A stretch of DNA of 35,910 bases from Bacteroidales bacterium (GTDB lineage: Bacteria; Bacteroidota; Bacteroidia; Bacteroidales; UBA7960), in assembly GCA_012521995.1 (NCBI GenBank), contig JAAYLH010000108.1, positions 1 to 35,910 on the forward strand, in the 5' to 3' direction. The translations under genes were made by a program, and so were the position numbers. The notes beneath the pieces are model-generated. The model was not told the origin of the DNA and made no database searches. It saw only the letters and a program-made list of their open reading frames with translations. How positions within the stretch are numbered: position 1 is the stretch's first letter; every line of letters begins with the position of its first letter. Positions 1-7,124 of this stretch are shown here, one piece after another.

Positions 1-91
1 ATACCCTTTCTTCTTTTTCACCCTATTTACAGGCAAAAATATCCTGCAAAAAGAAAATCTAGACATCCTTTCAAAAATAGAAAAAGAAAAA

Positions 92-136
92 GAGGCCGTC
101 TCAGCGTATTGATTTGAGACGGCCTCCTTTTTTTTA
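92..136. terminator. Bidirectional intrinsic terminator after the PAS-LuxR gene
   Basis: A perfect 12-bp stem (92-103 pairing with 115-126) encloses an 11-base loop. It is followed by a T run at 128-136 on the plus strand and preceded by an A-rich run, so it can also end transcription on the minus strand. It lies 11 bases beyond the stop codon of the minus-strand regulator gene. Confidence 0.9.
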
Positions 137-146
137 ACTAAAAGAA

Positions 147-863
147 TTAATCAAGGCCGGTCTCAACAGCAAAGTTCACCAAGGCAGCAAGATTCTTTAA
201 CTCGAGCTTTCGAAGGATGTTCTTCCTGTGATTGTTAACCGTATGAATGCTGATGCCGAGCAAGTCAGCGATTTCACGTGTCTTGAAGCCATTAGAGAAA
301 TATTTCACCACCTGCCGCTCGCGCTCAGTAATGCGACCCACATGAATATGGTTAATATCCCTGAGTTTTTCCTGGGCAAAAAGCTTCAGGTTCTTGCCAT
401 AGGTCAGGTGTTCTGAGAAATCGAGGGTAACTGCAAGCACCTCAAAAATCCCTTCTTTCAAGTTCTGGCGGAACACCTTTGCGGTGGTGAATAACCATAG
501 GAACTCAGCACGCGCATTCCTGAACTTATAAAACCCTGTAAAGGTGCCTTGTTTTTTGTCGCGAAAAAATTTGCGCATCTCCAGCAGCATGCTCTGGTCT
601 TCGGGATGGTAATGTTCAATCACCTCATCCCCTCTAATTATCCTGGAAGGTTTAAAGTCAAGGATTTTGGTAAGGACACCATTGGACCACACCGCCCGCA
701 GTTTTATCAGGTCGAACAGCATGATGCTGGCATTGACTTCAGAATAAACCTTTTCATAAAACAGCAACTTCTTTTTCAGTTCCAGATTCGTTTTTATTAC
801 GCCATCTAAATCCATTGCCACTGATGCTGATGCTTTCTTTCGGGTGTTCTCTGATTTCCCCAT
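147..863 (-). CDS. PAS domain LuxR-family transcriptional regulator
   Basis: A 238-residue cytoplasmic regulator. Residues about 42-150 look like a single PAS fold (HPEDQ near residue 86 and a FTGFYKFRN strand are typical of PAS). Residues about 176-238 are a LuxR/GerE helix-turn-helix, with ITERERQVVKYFSNG followed by KTREIADLLGISIHTVNNH. There is no receiver domain with a phospho-acceptor Asp, so it is not a standard response regulator; the PAS domain presumably supplies the signal. No sensor kinase or other likely target gene is adjacent, so its regulon cannot be deduced here. The ATG at 861-863 is preceded by AAAGGTC, a plausible ribosome binding site, and by a near-perfect Bacteroidota promoter. 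The domain assignment is firm; the ligand and targets are unknown. Confidence 0.88.
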   Translation of the reverse strand: MGKSENTRKKASASVAMDLDGVIKTNLELKKKLLFYEKVYSEVNASIMLFDLIKLRAVWSNGVLTKILDFKPSRIIRGDEVIEHYHPEDQSMLLEMRKFFRDKKQGTFTGFYKFRNARAEFLWLFTTAKVFRQNLKEGIFEVLAVTLDFSEHLTYGKNLKLFAQEKLRDINHIHVGRITERERQVVKYFSNGFKTREIADLLGISIHTVNNHRKNILRKLELKNLAALVNFAVETGLD

Positions 864-918
864 GACCTTTAGCTTATGTTTATAAACCCACCACAGAGCT
901 GTTTAGGTTTTCCTCCAA

Positions 919-950
919 CAAAGATAAAAACACAAAGCAGAATTCTCAAA
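919..950 (-). promoter_or_regulatory. Promoter of the PAS-LuxR gene
   Basis: On the minus strand TTTG (947-950) is followed after exactly 20 bases by TATCTTTG (919-926). This fits the Bacteroidota primary sigma consensus TTTG-N19-21-TAnnTTTG fully. Transcription would start near 912, giving a leader of about 50 bases. Confidence 0.8.
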
Positions 951-1064
951 AATCATTAAACTTTGTCTTTTTAAAAATCTAATTGTCCATCGAAGGATAT
1001 TAATAAAAACCATGAAGCCCTAATCGGTGGGATTACAGAATGATTGTCTTCTTACTCCCTGAAG

Positions 1065-1105
1065 AAGAGAGCCCTATAGAAAAACACGATTAGCTCTCTT
1101 TTTTT
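1065..1105 (+). terminator. Terminator-like hairpin not attached to a known gene
   Basis: AAGAGAGC (1065-1072) pairs with GCTCTCTT (1093-1100) around a 20-base loop, and a T run reaches 1105. No plus-strand gene lies upstream within the window, so either a small RNA ends here or the hairpin is fortuitous. Confidence 0.45.
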
Positions 1106-1457
1106 GCTAAAAAGCAGTATCTGCCACAAAGTTAAGAGGGTACAGACAAACGAATCCATTTCACAAAGTTTCACTTAACTGCCAATACAAGGACAACTGA
1201 CAGACTTATAAAAAACCATTATCATTCAAACATGGGTTGCCACTAGTGGGAAAAACCCAACACAGGCCGATTAAGCCCCCGCTTACGGTCCTTTCCCCCT
1301 CTCCGCAATAACGCCCCTGGACATTGAGACAAATCCACTCACAGGCCCCAGGATGACCCTGTTTTAAAAAGGCAAGAGGATAACCCTTCTTATACTTTTA
1401 AAAATTAGAATCAACAGAATACCCGAAACAAATATGAGGGAGTTCTGCCAATTTCTT

Positions 1458-1465
1458 TATTTTTG
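1458..1465 (+). promoter_or_regulatory. -7 element of the glutaminyl cyclase gene
   Basis: TATTTTTG is a perfect TAnnTTTG element. No clear TTTG lies 19-21 bases upstream. A start site near 1471 lies downstream of the first in-frame ATG at 1434, which supports translation from 1488 or 1491. Confidence 0.5.
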
Positions 1466-1487
1466 CAAAAATCAATGCCCGATCCTC

Positions 1488-2510
1488 ATGATGCAAATCC
1501 GCCAGTTTTTCCCTATGCTGTTTTTTAGCCTGTTTTTCCTAGCCATAGGCTGTTCGGGTAGGGGCAATCGTCATGAAGCTAACACAGGAGAAGCACCATC
1601 CCGGTCTTCTGCTGTTGAAGTGCCTGAATTCAACCAGGACTCTGCCTATGCCTATGTAGCCAGGCAGGTTGCCTTTGGGCCAAGAGTCCCCAATACAGAG
1701 TCACATCGCCAGGCGGCGGCCTGGATGGCGGAAATCCTTGCCCGCTTTGCCGACACCGTAGAGGTGCAGCAGGCCAGGGTCAGGGCCTTCGATGGTACGG
1801 TGCTCAACATCAGCAACATCATTGCTTCCTTTGAGCCTGAAGCAAGGAACCGCATCCTGCTTTGTGCCCACTGGGACAGTCGACCTTTTGCTGATTATGA
1901 CCCCGATCCGGCCAATCACTACAAACCAATACCAGGGGCTAATGATGGAGCCAGCGGTGTGGGTGTGCTTATCGAGATCGCCAGGGTTTTGTCGGAGAAA
2001 GATCCCGGCATTGGGGTAGATATCGTTTTATTTGATGCTGAAGATTACGGCCAGCACGAACAAGCGAGCCAGCAAGTGGAAGACACCTGGGGTTTAGGCT
2101 CACAATACTGGTCGCGCACCCCCCACCGCCACGATTACAATGCCCGCTTTGGCATTCTGCTCGACATGGTTGGAGCCTCAGGGGCACAATTCAGGCAAGA
2201 AGGGTTTTCCACGTTTTATGCCCCCAACATCGTGAGGAAAGTATGGGCAACCGCCCGCAGGATTGGATATGGTCATTTCTTTTTAGAAGAACAGGGCGGT
2301 TATGTTACCGACGACCATTATTATGTGAACACCATCCGCAACATCCCTACCATAAACATCATCCACCAGGAAAACAATCAACTTCATGGTTTCTTTCCAC
2401 AGTGGCACACCCTGGAGGACGACATCGACTTCATTGACCCCAGTACACTGAAAGCTGTTGGGCAAACGGTATTAACGGTAATTTTCGAAGAAGGCGATTC
2501 CCGTCCCTAA
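1488..2510 (+). CDS. Glutaminyl-peptide cyclotransferase-like M28 lipoprotein
   Basis: A 340-residue zinc enzyme of the M28 fold. It most resembles type II glutaminyl cyclases, which turn an N-terminal Gln into pyroglutamate. Likely zinc-site residues are Asp153 in GANDGASG, the acidic pair Glu185/Asp186 in FDAEDYG, and His307 in QWHTLED; Asp226 lies in LLDMVGA. The conserved HWDSRP (residues 128-133) is also present. The N-terminus is a lipoprotein signal ending in LAIGC with Cys22. No acidic surface-export signal follows the Cys, so the protein is expected on the periplasmic face. I start at 1488 (or the adjacent ATG at 1491) because an earlier in-frame ATG at 1434 lies upstream of the -7 promoter box and adds a non-signal-like tail. 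The stop codon overlaps that of the convergent PhoH gene. A true M28 aminopeptidase is the alternative. Confidence 0.82.
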   Translation: MMQIRQFFPMLFFSLFFLAIGCSGRGNRHEANTGEAPSRSSAVEVPEFNQDSAYAYVARQVAFGPRVPNTESHRQAAAWMAEILARFADTVEVQQARVRAFDGTVLNISNIIASFEPEARNRILLCAHWDSRPFADYDPDPANHYKPIPGANDGASGVGVLIEIARVLSEKDPGIGVDIVLFDAEDYGQHEQASQQVEDTWGLGSQYWSRTPHRHDYNARFGILLDMVGASGAQFRQEGFSTFYAPNIVRKVWATARRIGYGHFFLEEQGGYVTDDHYYVNTIRNIPTINIIHQENNQLHGFFPQWHTLEDDIDFIDPSTLKAVGQTVLTVIFEEGDSRP

Positions 2511-3889
2511 AGGTTGTTTGCCAGGTTGGCAAGTTCACTGCGTTCCCCTTTCTCAAGCCTTACGTGGGCATAGATCGGATGGTTCTTAACCCTGTCTATT
2601 AAATAGGACAAGCCATTACTCTGGGCGTCAAGATATGGGGTATCAATTTGGTATACATCGCCTGTAAAGATCATCTTAGTATTCTCTCCTGCACGGGTAA
2701 TAATGGTCTTGATTTCGTGGGGGGTCAGGTTTTGGGCTTCATCTATGATAAAGATTATATTCGACAGGCTACGCCCCCTGATATAAGCCAATGGTGCCAC
2801 CACGATTTTTTCGTTTTCAAGGGCCTCTGTAATTGTCTTAAACTCCCTGTCTTTTTCCCTGAACTGAGTCTGGATAAACTTCAGGTTATCGTAAAGCGGC
2901 TCCATATAAGGACTCAGTTTCGAACTGATATCGCCGGGTAAGAAACCAATGTCACGGTTGCTGAGGGGGACTATAGGCCTTGCCACAAATAGCTGGTCAA
3001 AGTTTCGCCTTTGCTCGAGGGCACCTGCCAGTGCCAGCAAGGTCTTCCCAGTGCCTGCCACCCCCTGAAGGGTCACCAGCTTCACATCTGGGTTCAGGAT
3101 GGCGTGCAGGGCAAAAACCTGCTCGGCATTGCGGGGAGTGATCTTCTGAACTGTATGCTTCTCAATGCGCCTTATCCGCTTCTCAATGACATTGAAATAG
3201 GCCAGCACTGAATTCTTCCCGTCTGACAATATATAATAATGGTTCGGAACGGGATCCTCAACGTCGATCTCTCCGGTTTCGCAATATCCGAAGTTATAAA
3301 GCTTCTCAATGATATCGGGGGCTACGTCGGTTAAATGTGTTTTTCCCGTATAAAGTTCTTCAATGTTCTTGATTTTACCTGTCTCAAAGTCCTCTGCCTG
3401 GATGTTTAGCGATTTGGCCTTGAGCCTAAGGTTGATATCTTTTGACACCAGGATGACCTTGCGTTCGGGGTATTCACGTGCCAAATGCAGAGCAGCATTC
3501 AGGATGCGGTGATCTGGTTTGTCTTCACCGAAGATCTGCGCAGCATCGAGCCCGTTGGGTTGGTTCATAATCACCTTAACCCTACCGCCTTTTTGGTTGC
3601 CAACAGGAACCCAGTCCTGCAATGAGCTATTGACCGAGAGGGCATCGAGGATGCGGGTAAACTCACGTGCCTCAAAATTCTTGGTGTCATTGCCCTTCTT
3701 AAACTGATCCAGCTCCTCAAGCACAGTGATGGGCAGGGCCACATCATTGTCTTCAAAGCTGACAATGGCGGCGTGGTTGTAAATGATTACTGAGGTATCC
3801 AGAACAAAGATTTTGCTTTTCCTCTCGCCTTTGGGTTTCCGTGTAGTTTTGGAGGCGGTCTTAACACGGGCAGGGGAATTCTTTTCCAT
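2507..3889 (-). CDS. PIN domain-PhoH family ATPase
   Basis: A 460-residue cytoplasmic protein of the PhoH2/YlaK type: an N-terminal PIN nuclease domain joined to a PhoH P-loop ATPase. The PIN domain (about 26-170) shows Asp31 in FVLDTSVI, Glu59 in VLEEL and Asp151 in SKDINL, acidic positions expected to bind metal. The ATPase has Walker A GVAGTGKT at 276-283 and Walker B IIFIIDEAQ at about 378-386, followed by TGDVYQID. Related proteins unwind and cut RNA; here that is family knowledge, not something the sequence proves. The N-terminal 25 residues are basic and low-complexity. The gene is monocistronic, diverges from tRNA-Ser/exbB, and ends tail-to-tail with the cyclase gene with overlapping stop codons (2507-2510). 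Confidence 0.9.
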   Translation of the reverse strand: MEKNSPARVKTASKTTRKPKGERKSKIFVLDTSVIIYNHAAIVSFEDNDVALPITVLEELDQFKKGNDTKNFEAREFTRILDALSVNSSLQDWVPVGNQKGGRVKVIMNQPNGLDAAQIFGEDKPDHRILNAALHLAREYPERKVILVSKDINLRLKAKSLNIQAEDFETGKIKNIEELYTGKTHLTDVAPDIIEKLYNFGYCETGEIDVEDPVPNHYYILSDGKNSVLAYFNVIEKRIRRIEKHTVQKITPRNAEQVFALHAILNPDVKLVTLQGVAGTGKTLLALAGALEQRRNFDQLFVARPIVPLSNRDIGFLPGDISSKLSPYMEPLYDNLKFIQTQFREKDREFKTITEALENEKIVVAPLAYIRGRSLSNIIFIIDEAQNLTPHEIKTIITRAGENTKMIFTGDVYQIDTPYLDAQSNGLSYLIDRVKNHPIYAHVRLEKGERSELANLANNL

Positions 3890-3930
3890 AACAATAGCTA
3901 GTAGATCGTGACATACAACTTATCAGGCAA

Positions 3931-3962
3931 TAAAGGTATACAAGATTTGTTTGCAAAGCAAA
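3931..3962 (-). promoter_or_regulatory. Probable promoter of the PIN-PhoH gene
   Basis: On the minus strand TTTG (3959-3962) precedes TACCTTTA (3931-3938) by 20 bases. One position of the -7 box departs from TAnnTTTG. The start site would be near 3925, about 36 bases before the ATG. Confidence 0.5.
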
Positions 3963-4074
3963 ATAATATAAGCCTTCTGTTCTTGGGAAAAAAACATTGA
4001 ATTTACTTTATGTTTCAATTTTTTTGTATTTTAGCACCTTGAAAATTCAGCCCTTTTGGGGACTTTTCAAAAAG

Positions 4075-4165
4075 GGAGAGGTGGCCGAGTGGTCGAAGGC
4101 GCACGCCTGGAAAGTGTGTATCCGCCAAAAGCGGATCGTGGGTTCGAATCCCACTCTCTCCGCCA
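4075..4165 (+). tRNA. tRNA-Ser (GGA anticodon)
   Basis: All arms fold. The acceptor stem is 4075-4081 with 4155-4161. The D stem is 4084-4086 with 4098-4100. The anticodon stem is 4102-4106 with 4114-4118, and the loop CTGGAAA gives anticodon GGA at 4109-4111. The variable arm is long, with a CCGC/GCGG stem as expected for serine. The T stem is 4138-4142 with 4150-4154, loop TTCGAAT. The discriminator base is G4162 and CCA is encoded at 4163-4165. It reads UCC and UCU codons. It lies 74 bases upstream of exbB on the same strand and may share its transcript. Confidence 0.97.
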
Positions 4166-4239
4166 ACTTCAACCTTAAAAACCCAAATCAAATTAACCAG
4201 TTAACATTTTCGTTTAAACAAAAACCAACAGAATCAATT

Positions 4240-5052
4240 ATGAAAAAATTATTCGTCTTTTTGACTGTAGCAGGAATGCTCACTTTTGGTCTGAGTACCA
4301 TTGTCAGTGCGCAAGTGGATGCCGAGGAAGTTGTTACCGAGGTTACAGATCCCATCGTAGAGGAGGCAGAACCTGCTCCTGCTGAAGCGATGCAAGGAAC
4401 CCTGGAAGCTGATTATGGTGACAAGAAGTTCCACTACATCCTGAAGGAAAAGTTTATTGAGGGTGGCGCTGGATTTATGAGCGTAATCCTGCTGTGTCTC
4501 ATCATTGGTCTGGGCTTGGCTATTGAGCGTATTATTTACCTGAACCTGGCTCACACCAATACTACCAAACTGCTCAACAAAGTTGAGGACGCCCTTAAAA
4601 CCGGTGGTGTTCAGGCTGCCAAGGAAGTATGTAAAACCACCCGCGGACCTGTTGCCTCCATCTATTACCAGGGACTTGACCGCTACGATGAAGGTATGGA
4701 AATCGTTGAGAAATCAATCGTTTCTTATGGTGGCGTTCAGATGGGTCGTTTGGAGATGAACCTTTCCTGGATTTCCCTGTTTATCGCCATCGCCCCCATG
4801 CTCGGCTTTATGGGTACTGTAATCGGTATGATCGGTGCTTTCGACGCCATTGCCGCTGCCGGTGACATTTCACCCACCATCGTTGCCGACGGTATTAAAG
4901 TAGCTCTTTTGACCACCGTATTCGGTCTGATCGTGGCCGTGATCCTTCAGGTGTTCTACAACTACATTGTTAGCAAAATCGACAGTATTGTCAACTCAAT
5001 GGAAGACTCCGCTATTTCCTTCATGGATCTTCTTATCAAGTACAAAAAATAA
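4240..5052 (+). CDS. exbB: ExbB-type proton channel protein (MotA/TolQ/ExbB family)
   Basis: A 270-residue inner-membrane subunit of the ExbB-ExbD motor that energises TonB-dependent outer-membrane transport. It begins with a signal peptide (residues 1-24, cleavage at VSA|QVD) and an acidic, Ala/Pro-rich periplasmic segment to about residue 60, a layout seen in Bacteroidota ExbB. Membrane helices follow at about 79-100, 177-200 and 220-245. The MotA_ExbB core includes APMLGFMGTVIGMIGAFD (185-202). Translation is placed at 4240 (MKKLFVF); an open frame continues upstream through the tRNA but that is an artefact. It leads a cluster with a small membrane protein and two exbD genes, spaced 16, 29 and -1 bases. 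No tonB gene is adjacent. Confidence 0.93.
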   Translation: MKKLFVFLTVAGMLTFGLSTIVSAQVDAEEVVTEVTDPIVEEAEPAPAEAMQGTLEADYGDKKFHYILKEKFIEGGAGFMSVILLCLIIGLGLAIERIIYLNLAHTNTTKLLNKVEDALKTGGVQAAKEVCKTTRGPVASIYYQGLDRYDEGMEIVEKSIVSYGGVQMGRLEMNLSWISLFIAIAPMLGFMGTVIGMIGAFDAIAAAGDISPTIVADGIKVALLTTVFGLIVAVILQVFYNYIVSKIDSIVNSMEDSAISFMDLLIKYKK

Positions 5053-5068
5053 AAACAACCCCTGAATT

Positions 5069-5389
5069 ATGAGCGATACTATTATCAACATCGGGATATA
5101 TGTCACCTACTTTCTGGTAGCAGTGGCAGTGCTCACCACGGTGCTCTTCTCGATCTTCCACATGGTTCAAAATCTGGGGAAGGCCAAAGGAGCATTGGTT
5201 GGTGTCCTTATTCTGGCGGTCATTGTAATCATTTCTTATTTCCTCAGCACCAATGAGGTATACCCGAAATTCAACGTTGGCCCCATAGCTTCAAAATGGG
5301 TTGGCGCAGGCATCCTGACCACTTTCGTTCTGATTGGACTGGCATTGCTTTCCGCCATCTATGTTGAAGTTGCCAAATTATTTAAATAA
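5069..5389 (+). CDS. Small membrane protein of the exbB-exbD operon
   Basis: A 106-residue protein with three predicted membrane helices (about 7-32, 41-59 and 76-103) and only short loops, one of them with the motif SKWVGAG. I recognise no named domain. It sits 16 bases after exbB and 29 bases before exbD, so it is almost certainly co-transcribed and may be an accessory part of the channel. Its position between exbB and exbD is the main functional clue. Function is unassigned. Confidence 0.8.
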   Translation: MSDTIINIGIYVTYFLVAVAVLTTVLFSIFHMVQNLGKAKGALVGVLILAVIVIISYFLSTNEVYPKFNVGPIASKWVGAGILTTFVLIGLALLSAIYVEVAKLFK

Positions 5390-5418
5390 ATCAACAAACC
5401 TAATAAGGAGATCTCTCT

Positions 5419-5997
5419 ATGGCTAGAATGAGTCCTGAAGTCAATGCCGGTTCGATGGCCGACATCGCCTTCCTCCTGCTGATCTTCTTCCTGGTGACTA
5501 CCACCATGGACGTTGATTCGGGGATCATCAGGATGTTGCCGCCGCCCATCGACCCAAATGCTCCGGCCCCACCACCTATCCGGGAACGTAACGTTTTCGT
5601 TGTCCTGATCGACTATCAGGACCGACTGTTGGTGGAAGGACAACAGGGAAACATTAATTCTTTGCGTGAACAAGCCAAGGAATTTTTCTTAAACCCCAAT
5701 AATGACCCTAACCTTTCTGAAAAAGAAATGACAGACATTGAAAACCTCGGGGAGGTTGAAGTGTCGAAAGGTGTTATTTCTCTTCAGAATGACAGGGGAA
5801 CCTCATACGAGATGTACATCGCTGTGCAAAACGAACTCGCCGCAGCTGTCAACGAGCTTCGAAACGAGCTCTCCAGGGAAAAATTCGGGAAGAGCTTTGA
5901 TGACCTTACCGATGAAGATCTGGTCAATGCGATCAGGGAAGCAGTGAAAATGTCCATTTCTGAAGCTGAACCTAAAGACATAGGAGGGAGAAGATAA
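5419..5997 (+). CDS. exbD: ExbD/TolR family protein, first copy
   Basis: A 192-residue protein with one N-terminal membrane helix (about 14-32, MADIAFLLLIFFLVTTTM) holding the conserved proton-path Asp15. A periplasmic domain follows, with a proline-rich linker (about 42-55). This copy is longer than most ExbD proteins because of extra sequence around residues 85-115 and an acidic C-terminal extension (about 150-190). GGAGA (5407-5411) gives a good ribosome site before ATG 5419. Its stop TAA shares one base with the ATG of the second exbD, indicating translational coupling. Together with ExbB it should form the proton-driven stator complex for TonB. Confidence 0.92.
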   Translation: MARMSPEVNAGSMADIAFLLLIFFLVTTTMDVDSGIIRMLPPPIDPNAPAPPPIRERNVFVVLIDYQDRLLVEGQQGNINSLREQAKEFFLNPNNDPNLSEKEMTDIENLGEVEVSKGVISLQNDRGTSYEMYIAVQNELAAAVNELRNELSREKFGKSFDDLTDEDLVNAIREAVKMSISEAEPKDIGGRR

Positions 5998-6473
5998 TGG
6001 CAAGATTTAGAAAAGATACCAAATCTAAAACCGTGGCAATCAGCACCGCTTCCTTGCCCGACATCATCTTCATGCTCCTGTTCTTCTTTATGGTGACAAC
6101 CACCATGCGGGAGACCACTCTCTTTGTCCGTACCCAGATGCCCCCTGCAACCGAGGTACAGAAACTTGAGCGTAAGTCACTGGTCAGTTTCATTTACATC
6201 GGTCCCCCCGTCCAGTCGCAGGTATTCGGTACTGAGCCGCGTATTCAGCTCAATGATGCCTTCGCAAACGTAGCCGAAATCGCATCATTCGTAGCCTCTG
6301 AAAGGGAAGCACGCCCCGAAGCCGAAAGACCCCTGATGACCACTTCACTAAAAGTTGACCGCGATACTAAGATGGGTATCGTTACAGATGTGAAACAGGA
6401 GCTCCGTAAGGTAAATGCTCTGAAGATCAACTATTCCGCCACGAAAGGCGAAGTCTCTATCGGAAGACGGTAA
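5997..6473 (+). CDS. exbD: ExbD/TolR family protein, second copy
   Basis: A 158-residue ExbD homologue, diverged from the first copy. The N-terminal helix (about 20-37, LPDIIFMLLFFFMVTTTM) carries the conserved Asp22. The periplasmic domain ends in the strand-rich KVNALKINYSATKGEVS region. The start ATG overlaps the previous stop by one base (TAATG) and a GGAGGGAGA ribosome site lies in the end of the preceding gene. Paired, unequal ExbD proteins beside one ExbB are common in Bacteroidota, so the two probably work as a heteromer. A strong terminator follows at 6489-6521. Confidence 0.92.
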   Translation: MARFRKDTKSKTVAISTASLPDIIFMLLFFFMVTTTMRETTLFVRTQMPPATEVQKLERKSLVSFIYIGPPVQSQVFGTEPRIQLNDAFANVAEIASFVASEREARPEAERPLMTTSLKVDRDTKMGIVTDVKQELRKVNALKINYSATKGEVSIGRR

Positions 6474-6488
6474 TTTTTTCATTCTTAA

Positions 6489-6521
6489 TAAAAAAAGCCG
6501 GCCTAGAAGCCGGCTTTTTTT
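6489..6521. terminator. Bidirectional terminator between exbD and the UPF0316 gene
   Basis: GCCGGC (6497-6502) pairs with GCCGGC (6509-6514). Flanking A and T runs extend the stem and provide a U tract in both directions. It serves the exb operon on plus and overlaps the stop codon of the minus-strand gene at 6520-6522. Confidence 0.92.
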
Positions 6522-7110
6522 ATTTGGTCTTCTTCGCAAACAAACGCCAATTGAACACCTGCCGCTTTTGCTGTATCCCGAAATAGCCTTCTTTCACAGC
6601 CTTCACTTCTTCGATAGTATAAAAAGCGTTGGGATTATACTGGTTGATCACTTCAATGACCTGGGGGATGCTCTTACGTTTTAATATGGTGAAGAGCAAA
6701 TTAACAGGTCCTTTAGCGCCATAGGCATCTACAGAAGTAACTCCTAAACCAATATTCCTTAAATGATTTAACAGGTCGGTAGTATCCTTCTTGGGGATGA
6801 TTCGAATCAGCACCGTGCCGATTGAGATCTTCTCTTCGAGCCGGATGCCCACATAATTTCCCATGGCAAAACCCGCTCCGTAGGCAATATACGACATAGG
6901 GTTGGTGAGGTGTTTCAGCACTTGGGTGACAGCCAGCAGCCAGATGATCACCTCGAAAAAGCCCAGGATGGGCCCAATATGGCGGTAGCCTTTCGACACA
7001 AAGATCAGCCGCATGGTGCCGATGCTCTGGTCCATGATGCGCGACAAAAAGATCAACAGGGGCAATACCACCCACGACCACCAGAATGAATCAAAGAATG
7101 TTGGTTCCAT
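6520..7110 (-). CDS. UPF0316/DUF2179 membrane protein
   Basis: A 196-residue protein of the UPF0316 (DUF5698 plus DUF2179) family. Three hydrophobic helices lie at about 14-30, 46-64 and 72-90, with SRIMDQSIGTMRLIFVSKG (23-41) between the first two. A C-terminal cytoplasmic DUF2179 domain (about 98-180) has the pattern LLFTILKRKSIPQVIEVI. The family has no proven biochemical role. It lies 14 bases downstream of the YD-repeat-like gene and is probably co-transcribed. The window holds a second DUF2179 protein, the YitT-like protein near 33 kb. The terminator hairpin overlaps its stop codon. Confidence 0.85.
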   Translation of the reverse strand: MEPTFFDSFWWSWVVLPLLIFLSRIMDQSIGTMRLIFVSKGYRHIGPILGFFEVIIWLLAVTQVLKHLTNPMSYIAYGAGFAMGNYVGIRLEEKISIGTVLIRIIPKKDTTDLLNHLRNIGLGVTSVDAYGAKGPVNLLFTILKRKSIPQVIEVINQYNPNAFYTIEEVKAVKEGYFGIQQKRQVFNWRLFAKKTK

Positions 7111-7124
7111 ATGCCTTCCTGTGA

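Larger units (their letters stand above)
864..1457. other. Intergenic region without a convincing gene
   Basis: Between the regulator and the glutaminyl cyclase gene I find no open frame with a credible start, ribosome site and composition. It holds the minus-strand promoter at 919-950, a terminator-like hairpin at 1065-1105, and a perfect 10-bp palindrome CCACTAGTGG at 1240-1249 nested between GGGTT and AACCC arms. An untranslated small RNA is possible but no known family is recognised. Confidence 0.6.

Noticed and set aside
1434-1487. Upstream start for the glutaminyl cyclase
   Set aside because: The first 18 residues do not fit a lipoprotein signal and the region contains the probable -7 promoter box.
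3997-4239. N-terminal extension of ExbB upstream of 4240
   Set aside because: The frame runs through tRNA-Ser; the peptide VAEWSKA is a known translation artefact of serine tRNA genes, and a clean signal peptide starts at 4240.
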